Shown: piece after piece, positions 24,297 to 41,207 of the stretch
Layout of the letters: each line of letters begins with the position of its first letter
Position numbering within the stretch: the first letter of the stretch is position 1
Assembly: GCA_964019415.1 (NCBI GenBank)
Contig: OZ025869.1
Coordinates: 11,240,598 to 11,304,597, forward strand
Length of the DNA: 64,000 nt
Source of the DNA: Ianthella basta
Taxonomy: Eukaryota; Porifera; Demospongiae; Verongiida; Ianthellidae
Direction of reading: 5' to 3'
Notes under the pieces: model-generated
What the model was told of the DNA's origin: nothing
Databases searched by the model: none
What the model saw: only the letters and a program-made list of their open reading frames with translations
Made by a program: the position numbers and the translations under genes

Positions 24297-25389
24297 TCTT
24301 CATTGCTCATAGTACAATCTCTTGAGTTTCCTTCCTGCAGTAAAGGCTCCTGCAGCTGTTCAGTCACTGCTAACTCATCTGGACCTGTCACACTTTTGAG
24401 CCATTGGAAGCCAATTTTTCGCAGAGTCCATCCAAACACTAAACATATTGTTGGGTAATTAGAGCAGAAAGTGTGGAGTAGGGGCTATTCAGTACTGTCC
24501 TGTAGTTGGCCAAGACACCGGCAAAACCAATCAGGGACGCAAAGCAGGTTGCAGTCATGAATATGACCAAAAACACAAGGACCTGAGCAAATTCACGGAA
24601 GATAGAAGTGACTTTTGCTCTCCATGGTTGTTTCTTCTTTGCTTTGGTGAATGCAAAGAGTATAGCAAGAAGGTGCACAGAGTAGAAGATGGTAAGGACA
24701 TATAGCAGTGTGGTGGAAATGACAGTGGGTGGCCTGCCAAGCAGAGCTAGGAATACAAAACTTGAGCGGCAACAGATATGAAGAAGGAATAGAAGTAAAC
24801 TCTATATTGAAAGACACCGCACAATTTTCTTACTTGTCTCATGGGCTCCATTGCAACAGCAGAGGATGGCAAATGGCAGTAGGAGGAGTGACGGAATGGC
24901 AAAGCTGTGCTTCCTGCCTTGATAAATGGCAACAATCAGCGTAGTAGACGTTGCAAGCACCAGTAGACCCAACACTATCCAGCCAGTGTTAATGTGTGCA
25001 AGAGCACTAGAGGATAGGTGCACTATTTCAGTCATTAATGTAAGAACAGTCGTAAGAACATTCCCCAAGAATGACACTGTAACACCCCCCCAGAATATGC
25101 CATAGTTGTTGAATGAAGACTTTGCTGTGCTGTCATTGTGACTGCTTGCTAAAGTAGATCCTTGCTTGCGAAGGAATTGCACACTCACAAGAAGTACTAA
25201 GATAATCAGAAAGAAGTTTCCCACTGCATAGACAGATAGCATTTCTCTAGCTGAAATATCCAGCCATTTCTTGTCATTGTGTAAAGTGACCGTATACACC
25301 GTTTTCTGTGGGTCAGTATGGCAGCCGCGGAGCACATAACCAAGATATCCACGCTCACTTGATAGCTGATCTGCAGCATACAACTGGAT
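24297..25389 (-). pseudogene. Multi-pass membrane protein exon 2, copy B (broken)
   Basis: Starts at the same acceptor (atgcag|ATCCAG) as copy C and stays open through four TM segments to RCLSI. There TGG (Trp in copy C) is TAG at 24802-24804. Beyond it the homologous reading continues (SVHLLAILFAFTKAKKKQ and the TM7 region), then shifts frame near 24440 where bases are lost after ALIT. The tail (VTEQLQEPLLQEGNSRD) is in another frame and runs straight into the retroelement at about 24297. One nonsense, one frameshift and a lost C-terminus make this a pseudogene. Confidence 0.85.
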
Positions 25390-25843
25390 CTGCATGTGCA
25401 CATGTTTACATATGAATAAGAAATTAATGATTGTGATCATTTTCCCAGTAATCATCATATAATATTGCATGATGGACATTAATTATAGCCACTGCTATAG
25501 TATAGATGACCTACGTAGAATAATAAGTATGTAATTGTGGGAGATTAAACCATAACAGCAAGAGGGACTTGCTCAACCACTCCTTGCCTGGCATAGAACA
25601 ATGCAGTAATGCATGTAGAGTTTAGCCTGGAGCTGTGAAAACCCAATATGTACACATCAATCTCCTACATGGCAACCCAGTAATACAGAGTTTAAAAATT
25701 GAATACTATCCACTGCATATAACATGCTTACTGTCTTCTAGCTTCAGAGCTTAAATACAGCCATAAAAATGTGTTGTTTGCAATGTCATTTTACCCAATG
25801 CGTCTCATGTTTTAAGACTGTTTCCTCACTACAGATAACTCAC

Positions 25844-26311
25844 CCTCATTGTTAAGTCAATAAGGAAATTGAAGTGAGTCAGACTGAGATTCGTGTTACA
25901 AATGTTAGGGATGGTGATGTCAGCTTGTCGTGGTTGCCATGGATAGAAATAGTTCAGAGTGAATAGCACATACGAATTTAGTCTAGTAGGAATCATGAAG
26001 ATGAACACAGGTGAAGGTACCCATAGCCACATCTCCTCCCCCGGGGGACAGTTAGGGTCAGTTGAAATGATGATGTCTGTTCCATTGCTTGAGTTCATGT
26101 GGTAAACCACTTGCACTGATAGTGGGAAGACACTGTTAGCCTCGTAGAAGGCATGTACCAAGGCATCCACATTGGCAGAGTTCTCAGTTATTGCAGCTTT
26201 CTTGAAATCACTGAAAGAATTCACACAATTGTCTGAAGTAATTCCAGCAGCAGACAAGACCAGAACTGCTAACACTGACACAGTGCTTATGAACTTGGGA
26301 CAGACCATCAT
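25844..26311 (-). pseudogene. Ectodomain exon 1 of copy B (open, but gene broken downstream)
   Basis: 156 codons from MMVCPKF to LTMR, then donor AGG|gtgagtta; signal peptide, NSSNGT and PNCPPGEEMWLWVP as in copies A and C. The exon itself is open, so a truncated secreted protein could still be made if transcribed. Called a pseudogene only because exon 2 carries a stop and a frameshift. The intron to exon 2 (25390-25843) is 454 bp. Confidence 0.6.
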
Positions 26312-26593
26312 CACACTTTGCGTTCACTGTGGACAGCAATCAGAATACATTGTTGATTGCTACTACGTATACATAATTATAATTATTATTAGTTCAGTTT
26401 ATATGGTTCAGTGCATGTGTTGATCTGTTTGTTACTGCAGTCATACCACTTGAGCGCAGATCTGTGTACAATGATGCACTGAAACAGTTTTCTGTATGGA
26501 AATGAAACTGAAATAGTGCTACTGTTATAAGATGAGAAGGTAACAGAAAATACTAAACATTTAATAAAGTGTTATGGTCATTTTCATTAACTA

Positions 26594-26651
26594 AGGTGTG
26601 TGCGCGTGTGTGTGCGTTAGTGTGTGTGGTGTGTGTGTGCGTGTGTGTGTG

Positions 26652-26689
<38 letters not shown>

Positions 26690-26703
26690 TGTGTGCATGT
26701 GTG

Positions 26704-26763
<60 letters not shown>

Positions 26764-26826
26764 TGTGTGTGTGTGTGTGTGTACATGTGTGTGTGTGTGT
26801 GTGTACATGTGTTTGTGTGTGTGTAT
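26594..26826. repeat. (TG)n microsatellite upstream of copy B exon 1
   Basis: Imperfect (TG)n with GCGTG and GTATG interruptions. Position relative to exon 1 matches copies A, C and F. Overlapping cysteine-valine frames are artefacts. Confidence 0.95.
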
Positions 26827-27477
26827 TGTATCTGTATGCATGACCTTAAATATTATATATCCATTTTGAGAGCGCATGCATGTAGCATGTGTATTGTATA
26901 ATGTAGTATGAATGACAACATTGCTTATTTGAGTGAAGCATAACTTCAGTATATACAACCTGCATTTAAAGCATACCTTGGCTCTGTACACCTCCATAAC
27001 AATTGATGACGATCCCTGCTACACACATAGAGATATTTATTCAAAACTCCAATGAAGATGCTTCCTTAGTTATGACCTCTACTACACTTAGAGGTCACTG
27101 ATGCATGTGTGTAAATATGTAAGTACCAACAAAAGAGAACACCAGGTCCTCTATCATGATCAATCAAGGACATGTACAGTGCCAACAGTCCCAACTACAT
27201 ACTGTAATAATGGAGATATGTATTTAGACAGGTTCATAACAGTTCAGACATTGGCAGTTTTCAGTCCCCTTCATCAATTAATAATTATTAAATTTTACAG
27301 ATATAATATTATAAAGGTAGTCAAAACTGCACACTGAAATGCCTACATTGATATACGTGATCATGAACCCTGGCTGGTGTGAACGAATCTGAGCATGTCA
27401 TTTAGTGAATATTCTAACCACTCAGGCCTCATCATCGATCCTGGCATACAAGTGACAGTCAGCATCTACAGACAATT

Positions 27478-27723
27478 CTAAGGAACATTATCTTTACCTT
27501 TAACTATTATCATTGCCTTTGTCATGCCACATGTCATGTCAGCTTCACCAAAGGATCTCAGTGGCTGTCTAGCGGGACACTGCTGTGGTATAGGGCACAT
27601 CCCCAGTTTGCCGTGACATTCTTTCTGATTTACAATTTTGCATGCAGCACACACAAGTGTGGCCACGAATGCTAACACTATCAAATCAATCATCATTAAT
27701 TCACATAATTGTGGTAATTTCAT
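27478..27723 (-). CDS. Small secreted cysteine-rich protein
   Basis: 81 codons from ATG (MKLPQLCELMM) to TAG. A hydrophobic core (LIVLAFVATLVCAA) makes a clear signal peptide; the mature part of about 52 residues starts at CKIVNQKEC and has cysteines at ECH, MCP, QCP and MTC spacing, ending KGKDNVP. I do not recognise the fold; a protease-inhibitor-like or defence peptide is possible but unproven. It lies upstream of copy B, and the matching place upstream of copy A carries a frameshifted version (3345-3574). The 3' LTR of a same-strand Ty3/Gypsy element ends 4 bp upstream of the ATG, so its natural 5' region has been displaced. Confidence 0.5.
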   Translation of the reverse strand: MKLPQLCELMMIDLIVLAFVATLVCAACKIVNQKECHGKLGMCPIPQQCPARQPLRSFGEADMTCGMTKAMIIVKGKDNVP

Positions 27724-27726
27724 TAC

Positions 27727-27731
27727 ATCAC
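27727..27731. repeat. Target-site duplication (ATCAC), left copy
   Basis: ATCAC directly precedes the left LTR, and the same five bases follow the right LTR at 32131-32135. In the empty site of copy A the region reads continuously (ttacttcactatttcattcc), supporting an insertion here. Five bases is the usual Ty3/Gypsy duplication length. Confidence 0.7.
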
Positions 27732-27972
27732 TATCAAAGTCGCTGGTACAATCCAAGCACGCACAACTGCGGACGCTAATGATCACTCGCATGTGGGGAC
27801 CACACCAATTACACCAGGACAAGGCACATGTGTTCCAGGCAAGTCACATGATACATAACCAATCAAAAGCTACATCCATGCAGAAGCAGGCTAAACCAAA
27901 TAATAATACAAGACCCCAGGAAACCACACAGCACTACAGGTAACACAACACAACAAACATACAGTCACTACA
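27732..27972 (-). repeat. 3' LTR of full-length Ty3/Gypsy element
   Basis: 241 bp. On the minus strand it begins TGTAGTGACTGTATG and ends near CGACTTTGATA. Preceded on the minus strand by the polypurine tract CTAAAGGGGAGGGG. Pairs with 31891-32130, with roughly twenty differences by eye. Confidence 0.85.
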
Positions 27973-27986
27973 CCCCTCCCCTTTAG

Positions 27987-29060
27987 TCAATTGACACCCC
28001 AGAATACGAGACAATCTGGAGGGTGGCGGGGACGGCAGGAACGCCGAGGATTTGTGGAAGGGCCAGCCGGAGCCACTGACAGATCAGAGCTTGGAGTTGG
28101 AATGTCAACCGGGAAAAAGTCCTCAGACTCGTCAGCCTCTTGTGGTACACTGTCTGTGGGTGTACGAACTCGTACATGGTCTACATGTCTGCGGACAACC
28201 CGGCCGTCCTCCAACTCTACAGTGTAGGAAACTGGCCCCCTTGCTTCTTGAACAACTCCAGGCAGCCAAGGGGACCCTCTACCAAAGTTCTTGGCATACA
28301 CCTTAGTGCCCACCACGAACTCTCGGGGTCTTGCATGGGTATCATGCCCCTGCTTCTGCTGATCCTGACGGAAACATACCCTCCTGCCAATGTCTGGTTT
28401 CACCAGATCCATACGTGTCCGCGACTGATGACCAAACATCAACTCTGAGGGTGTCCCTCCCATTGTTGAGTGAGGCGTAGTTCGGTAGCTCAGGAGGAAT
28501 CTAGACAGGCGGTTAGCCAAACTGCCTTCTGCGATCTTCTTCAGTCCTGACTTAAGCGTCTGTACGGCCTGCTCTGCCAGCCCATTGGATCCCGGGTGGT
28601 ATGGGGTGGTTGTGATGTGCTTAATCTCATTCATCTGCAAAAACAGAGCAAACTCTTCACTGGTGAAGGAAGGTCCGTTGTCTGTGACCAATTGCTCAGG
28701 AAGACCCAAAGTCGCAAAGCTGCTTCTCATCTTTTCTATAGTTACCGATGAAGTCAAGGAGTTGGTCATGTGAACCTCTAGCCACTTAGAGTGAGCATCT
28801 ATCAAGATCAGAAACACGTGCCCCAAAAATGGTCCTGCATAGTCAGCATGCACCCGCACCCAGGGCCTTTGGGGCCACTCCCAAGTGTGTAATGGTGCCG
28901 ATGGCGGGCTCTTACAGTTGTCTTGGCAGGGAACACATTTCTCCACTCGCCCCTCCATATCTCCATCTAGTCCAGGCCACCATACATACTGGCGCGCCAG
29001 GGCCTTCATTTTTCCAATGCCTGGGTGACCATCATGCAACTGATCTAGGACTTTGCCCAA
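27987..29060 (-). pseudogene. pol: Integrase part of the Ty3/Gypsy pol
   Basis: A 357-codon open stretch. HHCC-type N-terminus (LHDGHPGIGKMKALARQ, then EKCVPCQDN); DDE core with D in VRVHADYAGPF, D in VTDNGPSFTS and E in YHPGSNGLAEQAVQ; a C-terminal basic domain with VYAKNFGRGSPW and DGRVVRRHVDHVR. The catalytic triad is intact. The stretch continues from RNase H in a different frame, so the polyprotein is broken even though this domain looks whole. Confidence 0.85.
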
Positions 29061-30637
29061 AGACTTGGCAGCACAATGACTCTACTTCCCCTCAGCAGGC
29101 AGCCATCTTCCACACTCAGCTCCTCACATCGTTGATTGAATGGTTGCATCTCTGGGGATGTGACCAGAAGTGTAGGCCACCCACATGTCACGAACTGTCT
29201 CACCTTGGACAGCGTTGGGTCTCTGTCAGTCTGGGAGCGTATGTTAGTTGCTGATTCTGGGGAGGCTGCCAGGTGCTCCATCAGGAAGACGATCTCTGCT
29301 GGCCGGGGTACCTCGGTTGGCGCCTCTGCTAACAGTAGTCGGCTAAGGGCATCGGCGTTGGCATGCTCCTTCCCCGCTTTGTATCGAATGGTGTAAGAAT
29401 ATCCGCTCAGGGTGAGGGCCCATCTCTGGATTCTCGCTGATGCCATTGCCGGGATTGCTTTCGACTCATGAAAGATAAACATCAGGGGCTTGTGGTCTGA
29501 GTAGATGATGAAGTGGCGTCCATAGAGGTATTGGTGAAATCTCTTAACCCCAAATATGATGGCTAGGGCTTCCTTATCTAGCTGGGAGTACCTCTTCTCA
29601 GGTGGAGCTAGGGTGCGTGAGGCAAAGGCGATGGGTTTCTCAGTGCCATCTTCTATGACACGAGATAGAACTGCCCCTAACCCTTAAGGTGACGTGTCAC
29701 AAGCCAACACCAGCTGTTTCTGGGGGTCAAAATGTACTAACAGGTCAGCCGACTGAAGCAATTTCTTCACCTCCTTGAAAGCAGTACTCTGGTCCTTCCC
29801 CCAAACCCAGTGGGCCTTCCTTTGGAGCAGACGATGCAGTGAGGCCGCTGTGGAAGCCAGGCTGGGCAAGAACTTGCCGTAATATTTTACCAAGCCCAGG
29901 AAAGATCTCAGTTCATCCACTTGCTGGGGCTCCGGGGCTTCTGCCACAGCCCGTACCTTGGACTCAGTGGGTTGAAGGCCTTCCTTGCTGATCCGGTGAC
30001 TTAAGTACTCCACCTCCTGCATCAGAAAGGAGCACTTCTCTTTCTTAAGTCTCAGCCCTGCTTCTTCCAGTCATTTGAGGACCTCCTCAAGGTTCACCAG
30101 GTGCTCCTGCATTGACCTGCCTGAGACGAGTATATCATCCAGGTACACACATACGTTAGTGAGGCCTTGTAGCACCGACTCCATGGTTAGTTGAAAGATG
30201 GCGGGAGCTGAGGCAACTCCAAACGGCAATCGTTGGTAGCGGTACAGCCCCTTGTGCGTGTTCACTGTCACGAATGGTTGTGACTCCCTGACCAGGGGTA
30301 GCTGTAAATAGGCAGGTGACAGGTCTAACTCGGAAAACATCTTGCCCCCAGCCAGGGAAGCAAACAGGTCCTCAATCCGTGGCAAGGGATACACCTCAGT
30401 CTTGGTTGCCTTGTTTGCGGTTAACTTGAAATCTCCACAAATTCTAACCGTCCCATTGCTCTTTAGCACAGGCACTATTGGAGCTGCCCATTCGAAGTGT
30501 TGTACTGGAACTATCACACCCTCACTTTCCAGCCTGTTGAGTTCCTCCTCTACCTTCGATTGTAGTGCGTAGGGTACAGAGCGTGCCTTGAGGAATCGTG
30601 GCTGGACATTAGGGTCCACGTGGAGCCTTGCCTCCAC
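29045..30637 (-). pseudogene. pol: RT and RNase H part of the Ty3/Gypsy pol
   Basis: RT segments: RFLKARSVPYAL, GVIVPVQHFEWAAPIVPV, FSELDLSPAYLQLPL (catalytic D), VYLDDILVSG (YLDD box), then VEYLSHRISKEGLQPTESK and LGLVKYYGKFLPSLAS. RNase H: LVLACDTSP, then AGKEHANADALSRL. The frame is stopped at about 30070 (TGA, probably from CGA) and about 29685 (TAA after TSP), with a frameshift near 29060. Motif residues remain but the protein cannot be made in one piece. Confidence 0.88.
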
Positions 30638-30820
30638 ACCTCAAATCAAGCCCAGCCCTGGACTGAAGACCATTTCATACTTATCCAAGACACTCTGCAG
30701 TTCTTTCTCAGCTCGTCCTGCAAGGATGGTACTCCAATCCAGCTTTAGCTTGGCCAGCCTGTCCCTCCCCAAAAGGCTCGGGCCATCGCCTGCGACAACA
30801 ACCAGGGGTAGTTGTTCCAC

Positions 30821-31860
30821 CTACCCCTGGCACTGTACCTTCACAGAAAGTTCCCCTACCACCGGAATTTCCTCTCCCGTGTAAGTCCTCAGTTTCACCA
30901 TGGAAGGATGTAATTGTGGAAGTGAGCTCACACCACCAACCTGATTGAATGTGGCCTCACTGATCACCGTGACAGCGGCGCCTGTGTCCACCTCCGTGAT
31001 TAGGTTATGATCCTCCACTGAAATTGGGGTATGCCAAGGCTTGGCATTTGGGCCTGTAACAGGGTACATTGTGTACTCCACTGGAAGGTCTAGGACATCC
31101 TGTTGAGCTTTATGGATGGGCTGCTTAGGATCTGGGGTTCGGCCATCTGTAGGTCTGCTGCGGCACACCCTTTTGAGGTGCCCCCTTTTCCCGCAGGCAT
31201 GACATTCCACATCCTGGAATCGACACTGCGTGTGGTCATGCTGACCACCACACCTGAAGCAGGGCTTCCTGTCAGCTGGGGGCTTTGCTTTCCCTCCATT
31301 CACCTTATGGACTGGCTCAACCGGGTGAGTCTTCACTGCTGCAACTCCTTGGCATCACGCTCAGCCACTTCCACGCCCTGTGCTATTTTCATAGCCTTGT
31401 CCAAGGTCAAGTCCACCTCAGCCAGGAGATGCTGTTGGATTCTCGCCTGGGCCAGCCCACAAACTAGACGATCTCGAAGCATGTCATCTAGACTCTGTCC
31501 AAACCCACAATGTTCAGAGAGTCGGCGGAGTTCAGCAACATAGATAGCAATGCTCTCACCTGCTTGCTGTGTCCTCGAGTTGAACTTGAACCACTGGGCA
31601 ATCTGAGGTGGTCTGGGGTTGTAGTGAGCCTAAGCTAATTTCACCAAGTCATTGTATGGAACCTCTGTTGGCTTTCTTGGTGCCACCAGACTATGTATTG
31701 TGCTGTAAGTGACATCGCCACAATAAGTGAGGAGAATTGCTCTCTGTTTCTCGTCGGTGGCGACGTCGTTGGCGGTGAAATAACACTCCAGCCTCTCGAT
31801 GTACTCCGTTCACCCCTCTGGGTGGCCCTGGAACTCACCGATGCTTCCGTGAGTGGCCAT
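30821..31860 (-). pseudogene. gag: Gag/protease part of the Ty3/Gypsy element
   Basis: From ATG at 31860 (MATHGSIGEFQGHPEG) through a capsid-like region (FKFNSRTQQAGESIAIYVAE, DDMLRDRLVCGLA) to two zinc knuckles (CFRCGGQHDHTQC and CHACGKRGHLKRVC) and an aspartic protease motif (EVDTGAAVTVIS). In-frame stops follow HPEG (TGA near 31810) and KLA (TAG near 31634), and a frame change precedes 31336. Order and motifs are standard for Ty3/Gypsy; the coding frame is dead. Confidence 0.82.
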
Positions 31861-31890
31861 TGTCCATTCCTGCTTTACCTTCGTCGCCAG

Positions 31891-32130
31891 TATCGAAGTC
31901 CCTGGCACAATCCAAGCACGCACAACTGCGGACGCCAATCGTCACTCGCATGTGGTTCCACACCAATTACACCAGAACAAGGCACACATGCTCCATGCAA
32001 GTCACATGATACATAACCAATCAAAAGCTACATCCATGCAGAAGCAGGCAAAACCAAATAATAATACAAAACCCCAGGAAACCACACAGCACTACAGGTA
32101 ACACAACACGGCAAGCATACAGTCACTACA
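31891..32130 (-). repeat. 5' LTR of full-length Ty3/Gypsy element
   Basis: 240 bp, TGTAGTGACTG... on the minus strand. The sequence next to its inner end (CTGGCGACGAAGG) is the likely primer-binding site. Followed on the outside by ATCAC (32131-32135), the right target duplication. Confidence 0.85.
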
Positions 32131-32409
32131 ATCACTACTTTATTCCATTAATTTGTTATTATTTCATTGTCATTTAATTTCCTGAGGCTATTTCGTGTTC
32201 ATTGTAAACGATTGTAAGAATTATTATCAATGACAATTGGACTTATAATTATGTAGAATCCTTTACCTTATATAATATACCTTATACACATCACATGCAT
32301 GTGTTTGCTGTGTTTGTACTGCATTGCTTCTGTGTACATATAATAAAGTTATTCTAAGTATATCCGAAGACTTGTTTAAGTTGCTCCCTCATCAATGTAT
32401 CGTCTGCCT

Positions 32410-32835
32410 TCACCAACATGCTAGCTCCACATATTCATCATCTGTGCTATCATCAACACATTCCCTCCTTTCATCATCGCAATCCTTCTGTTCACCTTCA
32501 TGCTCCCTCCCTTCATCATCGCAATCCTTCTGTTCACCTTCATGCTCCCTCCCTTCATCATCACAATCCTTCTGTTCACCTTCATGCTCCCTCCCTACAT
32601 CATCGCAATCCTTCTGTTCAAATTTATGCTCCCTCCTTTCATCATCACACACCCTAACTTCATCATCTGAAGTTACTTGCAGGAGAGGCACAGTATCTGA
32701 TGACAATCTCACGGCTGCTGTAGCACCCTTCTTTGGGACAGTGGCTGCGAGCTGTCTCTTCAGCTGTGCATTCTCACTCACCAGACTATCCACCTTTATC
32801 AAGGCATCATCCAACATCTGCTGTAAGTACCTCAT
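32410..32835 (-). CDS. Hypothetical coiled-coil protein with acidic 14-residue repeats
   Basis: 141 codons. Residues 1-36 (MRYLQQMLDDALIKVDSLVS...) have leucine/valine heptad spacing typical of a short coiled coil. Residues about 75-130 are four tandem copies of a 14-residue unit of the type REHEGEQKDCDDEG, encoded by 42-bp DNA repeats. The end is acidic (DDSTDDEYVELACW). An acceptor-like ttacag|CAGATG overlaps the start, so it may instead be the last exon of a spliced gene. It lies 0.8 kb past the stop of the CARD-SH2 gene on the same strand. Function unknown. Confidence 0.4.
   Translation of the reverse strand: MRYLQQMLDDALIKVDSLVSENAQLKRQLAATVPKKGATAAVRLSSDTVPLLQVTSDDEVRVCDDERREHKFEQKDCDDVGREHEGEQKDCDDEGREHEGEQKDCDDEGREHEGEQKDCDDERRECVDDSTDDEYVELACW
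32471..32650. repeat. 42-bp tandem repeat (about four copies)
   Basis: Unit reads tcatcatcgcaatccttctg then ttcaccttcatgctccctccct. The length is a multiple of 3, so the frame is preserved, consistent with selection for coding. Copies differ at a few positions (cgc/cac, tac/ttc). Confidence 0.9.
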
Positions 32836-33101
32836 TCTGTTATTATCATGCTACACAATAAAAAATAATGCAAATATATACGCGTATTGTGCATAATCAT
32901 ACATTATAATAGTAACAACAAAATCATAACTATAGAACAGAGGCATAGTAGCAACACAATTATTACACACTAGTAACAACACAATTATAGTCAACTCATT
33001 ATGGGTCATAACAAGGTTTGTACTGGAAACGTTATTACCCTGAACTACAAATAATAAAAATTTTCTACAAAAAGTAAAGACAGGACTAACTCTATGTATT
33101 A

Positions 33102-33363
33102 CTAGAAATAATAAAAATTTTCTGCAAAAATTGTAAGGATGTAGGGATGACATAAAGAGGACAGAAACAGGTAAAGGCTGTTACACAGTGGAGCATTAAC
33201 CATGGTCCCTACATGCAAGAATGTTGCACTGTATAGTCCTACACCCTTGAATGTAGGGACAATGGTTAATGCTCCACTGTGTAACAGCCTTTACTTGTTT
33301 CTGTCCATTTTTTGCCATCCCTTCATCTTTACTATTTTTGTAGAAAATTATTATTATTTCTAG
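33102..33363. repeat. Long fold-back element
   Basis: Inverted repeat with arms over 110 bp. The outer ends are CTAGAAATAATAAAAATTTT and its complement-like end near 33345-33363; the inner arms share GGACAGAAACAGGTAAAGGC and TGTTACACAGTGGAGCATTA. The loop is about 22 bp (gaatgttgcactgtatag). A partial extra copy of the outer end lies at about 33045-33085. Probably a MITE-like or fold-back transposon; no coding content. Confidence 0.85.
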
Positions 33364-33663
33364 TTTCTGCACTTTTTATAGAGCATGAGCTAAGAAGCAC
33401 AATAATGTTACCAGTGTATAAAAATTCCTTCAGAATTAACAGGGATTTAAGAATGGCCAGCAGAAAAAGCATAGAAACAAGCAACAGTAACTAACACCAT
33501 GATGAACCACACTCCCGTGAAGTTTGCTATGCATTCCTAATTTTCTGGTACAGCTACAAGGAAATTAGAAATCCATTGCACTAGGCTAATACTTGCTGTA
33601 TAATACATTCATATTAATTTTATAGCTACATGGCTGTACGTTGTCAATTAAATACCATTTCAT

Positions 33664-39125
<5,462 letters not shown>

Positions 39126-39129
39126 CTGC

Positions 39130-41190
39130 AGTGTAAGCAGTGATCAATAAAGACGTAAATACAACACAAAATGACTCATTACAATAAAATCCATTATATA
39201 TTACTTGTGACATGTAGTCATTATCCATATGAAGTACATTGTCTGTTGCATGGCCTTGAATGGTACAATTATACGTACATATGTTGAGCACATATACTGA
39301 AGCCATTGCTGGATATGTAGACTTGTAAAGGCTTGAGTGGCCCTATGGCAGCCATATATATAGGCTCTGTGTAGCTAGCTCATTGGAAAATGGATCGGTG
39401 TACTTGTTCATAATAACAAAGCCAGCAGTGGCATTGTGGCCATACCTGGTATATCATGCATGTAGCTTGACCCATAATTAATTATTGTGTGATTATGCAT
39501 TAATGATTGATGCTAGGCAAAATTGAAAAAGTCTGTAGAGGTGTGTCATTGTCACATGGACATTATGGGAGTGACAACACAACTACACAACCACAGCCTG
39601 GCACATACAGTACAAGAAAACAGAACAAATCAAGGACAGTTAGTTAGCTGCCATGCACAAGCACACTCTTGTTTACACTTACCTGTACTTTATAATAGAC
39701 AGTGGATCATTGTAATCAGACACATGTACATCATCCAACACTAACAATCTGTTCCCTGCTTACTTTCCATGCTGTAGCTACATAAATACTGCCGTTTAAT
39801 GGTTCTGTTATACAACAGCACCATACGTAATTATAGAGATTGTGCATACTCCGTGGGCAGTATGGACACATCCATCTTAGATGTAGTGATCGATGATATC
39901 TCCTGCATTATGCCATCTATCCTTTGATGTAAAATGTCATGGAGGACATTACATATGTGCATGCATCTGACTTGCAATGCTTGTTGAAGTTAGTGTTCAC
40001 TGTCTGCTATTTCAACAGCGTCTAGTGAAATAATTGCATAATGATACCTTTTATAAGCTTTTGTTTGCCATACATACGTATACATGCCCAGTTTAGTGAT
40101 TAGCAAGTATGCAGTCACACATCTTTATGGTATGAAATGGCAACAAAAAATAATTCAAGGGTATCAAGCCGAGGAGGCAGCCACTTTGTTGCTTTTCAGG
40201 TAACACTGAAAATTACCATGTGGCCGGAGATTTTGGTGGGGAATTTATTTTGGTGGATTGGCAGTTTTGAGAGCAATCCGCCAATATTTCTTCCGCCAAA
40301 CTTTGTGCAATCATATGGTTTTCCTGCTTAACAAGCCTGATTGAGCCAAGTCTATAGATTTATCGTCAGCATGGAGTTGACAACTGACAGCAGTGCATGG
40401 ACACCACGTTTTTAAAGAGTTTTGCACACCGGAGGCGGAATAAGAGTGCGGGGAAGCCGTAGGCAATTTGAACCATTTTCACTGTAATTATAGTCACATA
40501 GACAGAGCAACATTTAGCAGTACACACAGAGTTCAATTATGGAATTTCAATGGCTTGTGCATGCAGCCATTGCAGTATTATAACAAACAAACTATGGTAA
40601 TTCTTCTGCAAGATCCCATCTCAGTGAGCATGTTCTACTTGGCCTAGCTTCCAGTTAGCATACACACTCCCTTCAGTATTCCACTGCTGTATAATATATC
40701 AGTAGCCCACTTCTATGATTAATGCATTCATGTTGTATGCAGTATAACAAAGTGACAGTCAGCAAGACAACTGCAGACTATATGGCGCAACCGTACGTGG
40801 CCACCATGCTCATAGTATAGGTGTTGTTAGGCAACTCGGTGGTGTGATGGTTGGATGGTAAAATTCAGTTTGTGTTTGTAAATAGCACGGAATTGTGTTG
40901 TGCAGTAAGTTGTTATTGCTGTACATAGGCTGCACTGTACTGATGAAAGCCACCAGCCAGAAACACCCAACATTGGATGTCTGCAGTTTGCTGTATGCAT
41001 GTTGGAATTCGAATGAGTGAAAGGCCGGGAAGGGAAATGGGAGAGGAAAGGAAAGAAGAGGCCCCACCTTCATTCATGCAATGGTTGCTGCATGCAGGAT
41101 TTGTACATTTGCATGTGTTGCAATTGTGCGCATGTTTGTGAGCTGGCTTAAGGGATGTGATGATGAAATGTACAATTTGTATTTGTTGGC
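39130..41190. other. No gene seen; one short inverted repeat
   Basis: Mostly AT-rich sequence with scattered gcatgcat words. At about 40230-40315 a TTTTGGTGG / CCGCCAAA inverted repeat suggests an old MITE. An ATG at 40137 followed by 21 codons and a donor (TTTCAG|gtaaca) is noted but unsupported. Confidence 0.4.
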
Positions 41191-41207
41191 ATGAAATGCC
41201 TCGTATT

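Larger units (their letters stand above)
27732..32130 (-). mobile_element. Full-length, decayed Ty3/Gypsy LTR retrotransposon
   Basis: About 4.4 kb, LTR to LTR, flanked by ATCAC. Minus-strand order is 5' LTR (31891-32130), gag-like region with two zinc knuckles, protease, RT, RNase H, integrase, polypurine tract, 3' LTR. This is the Ty3/Gypsy order with integrase last. Several stops interrupt gag and pol, and the LTRs differ at roughly 8% of positions, so it is not a recent insertion. It sits between the small secreted gene and the rest of the copy B upstream flank, which resumes at 32131. Confidence 0.92.
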
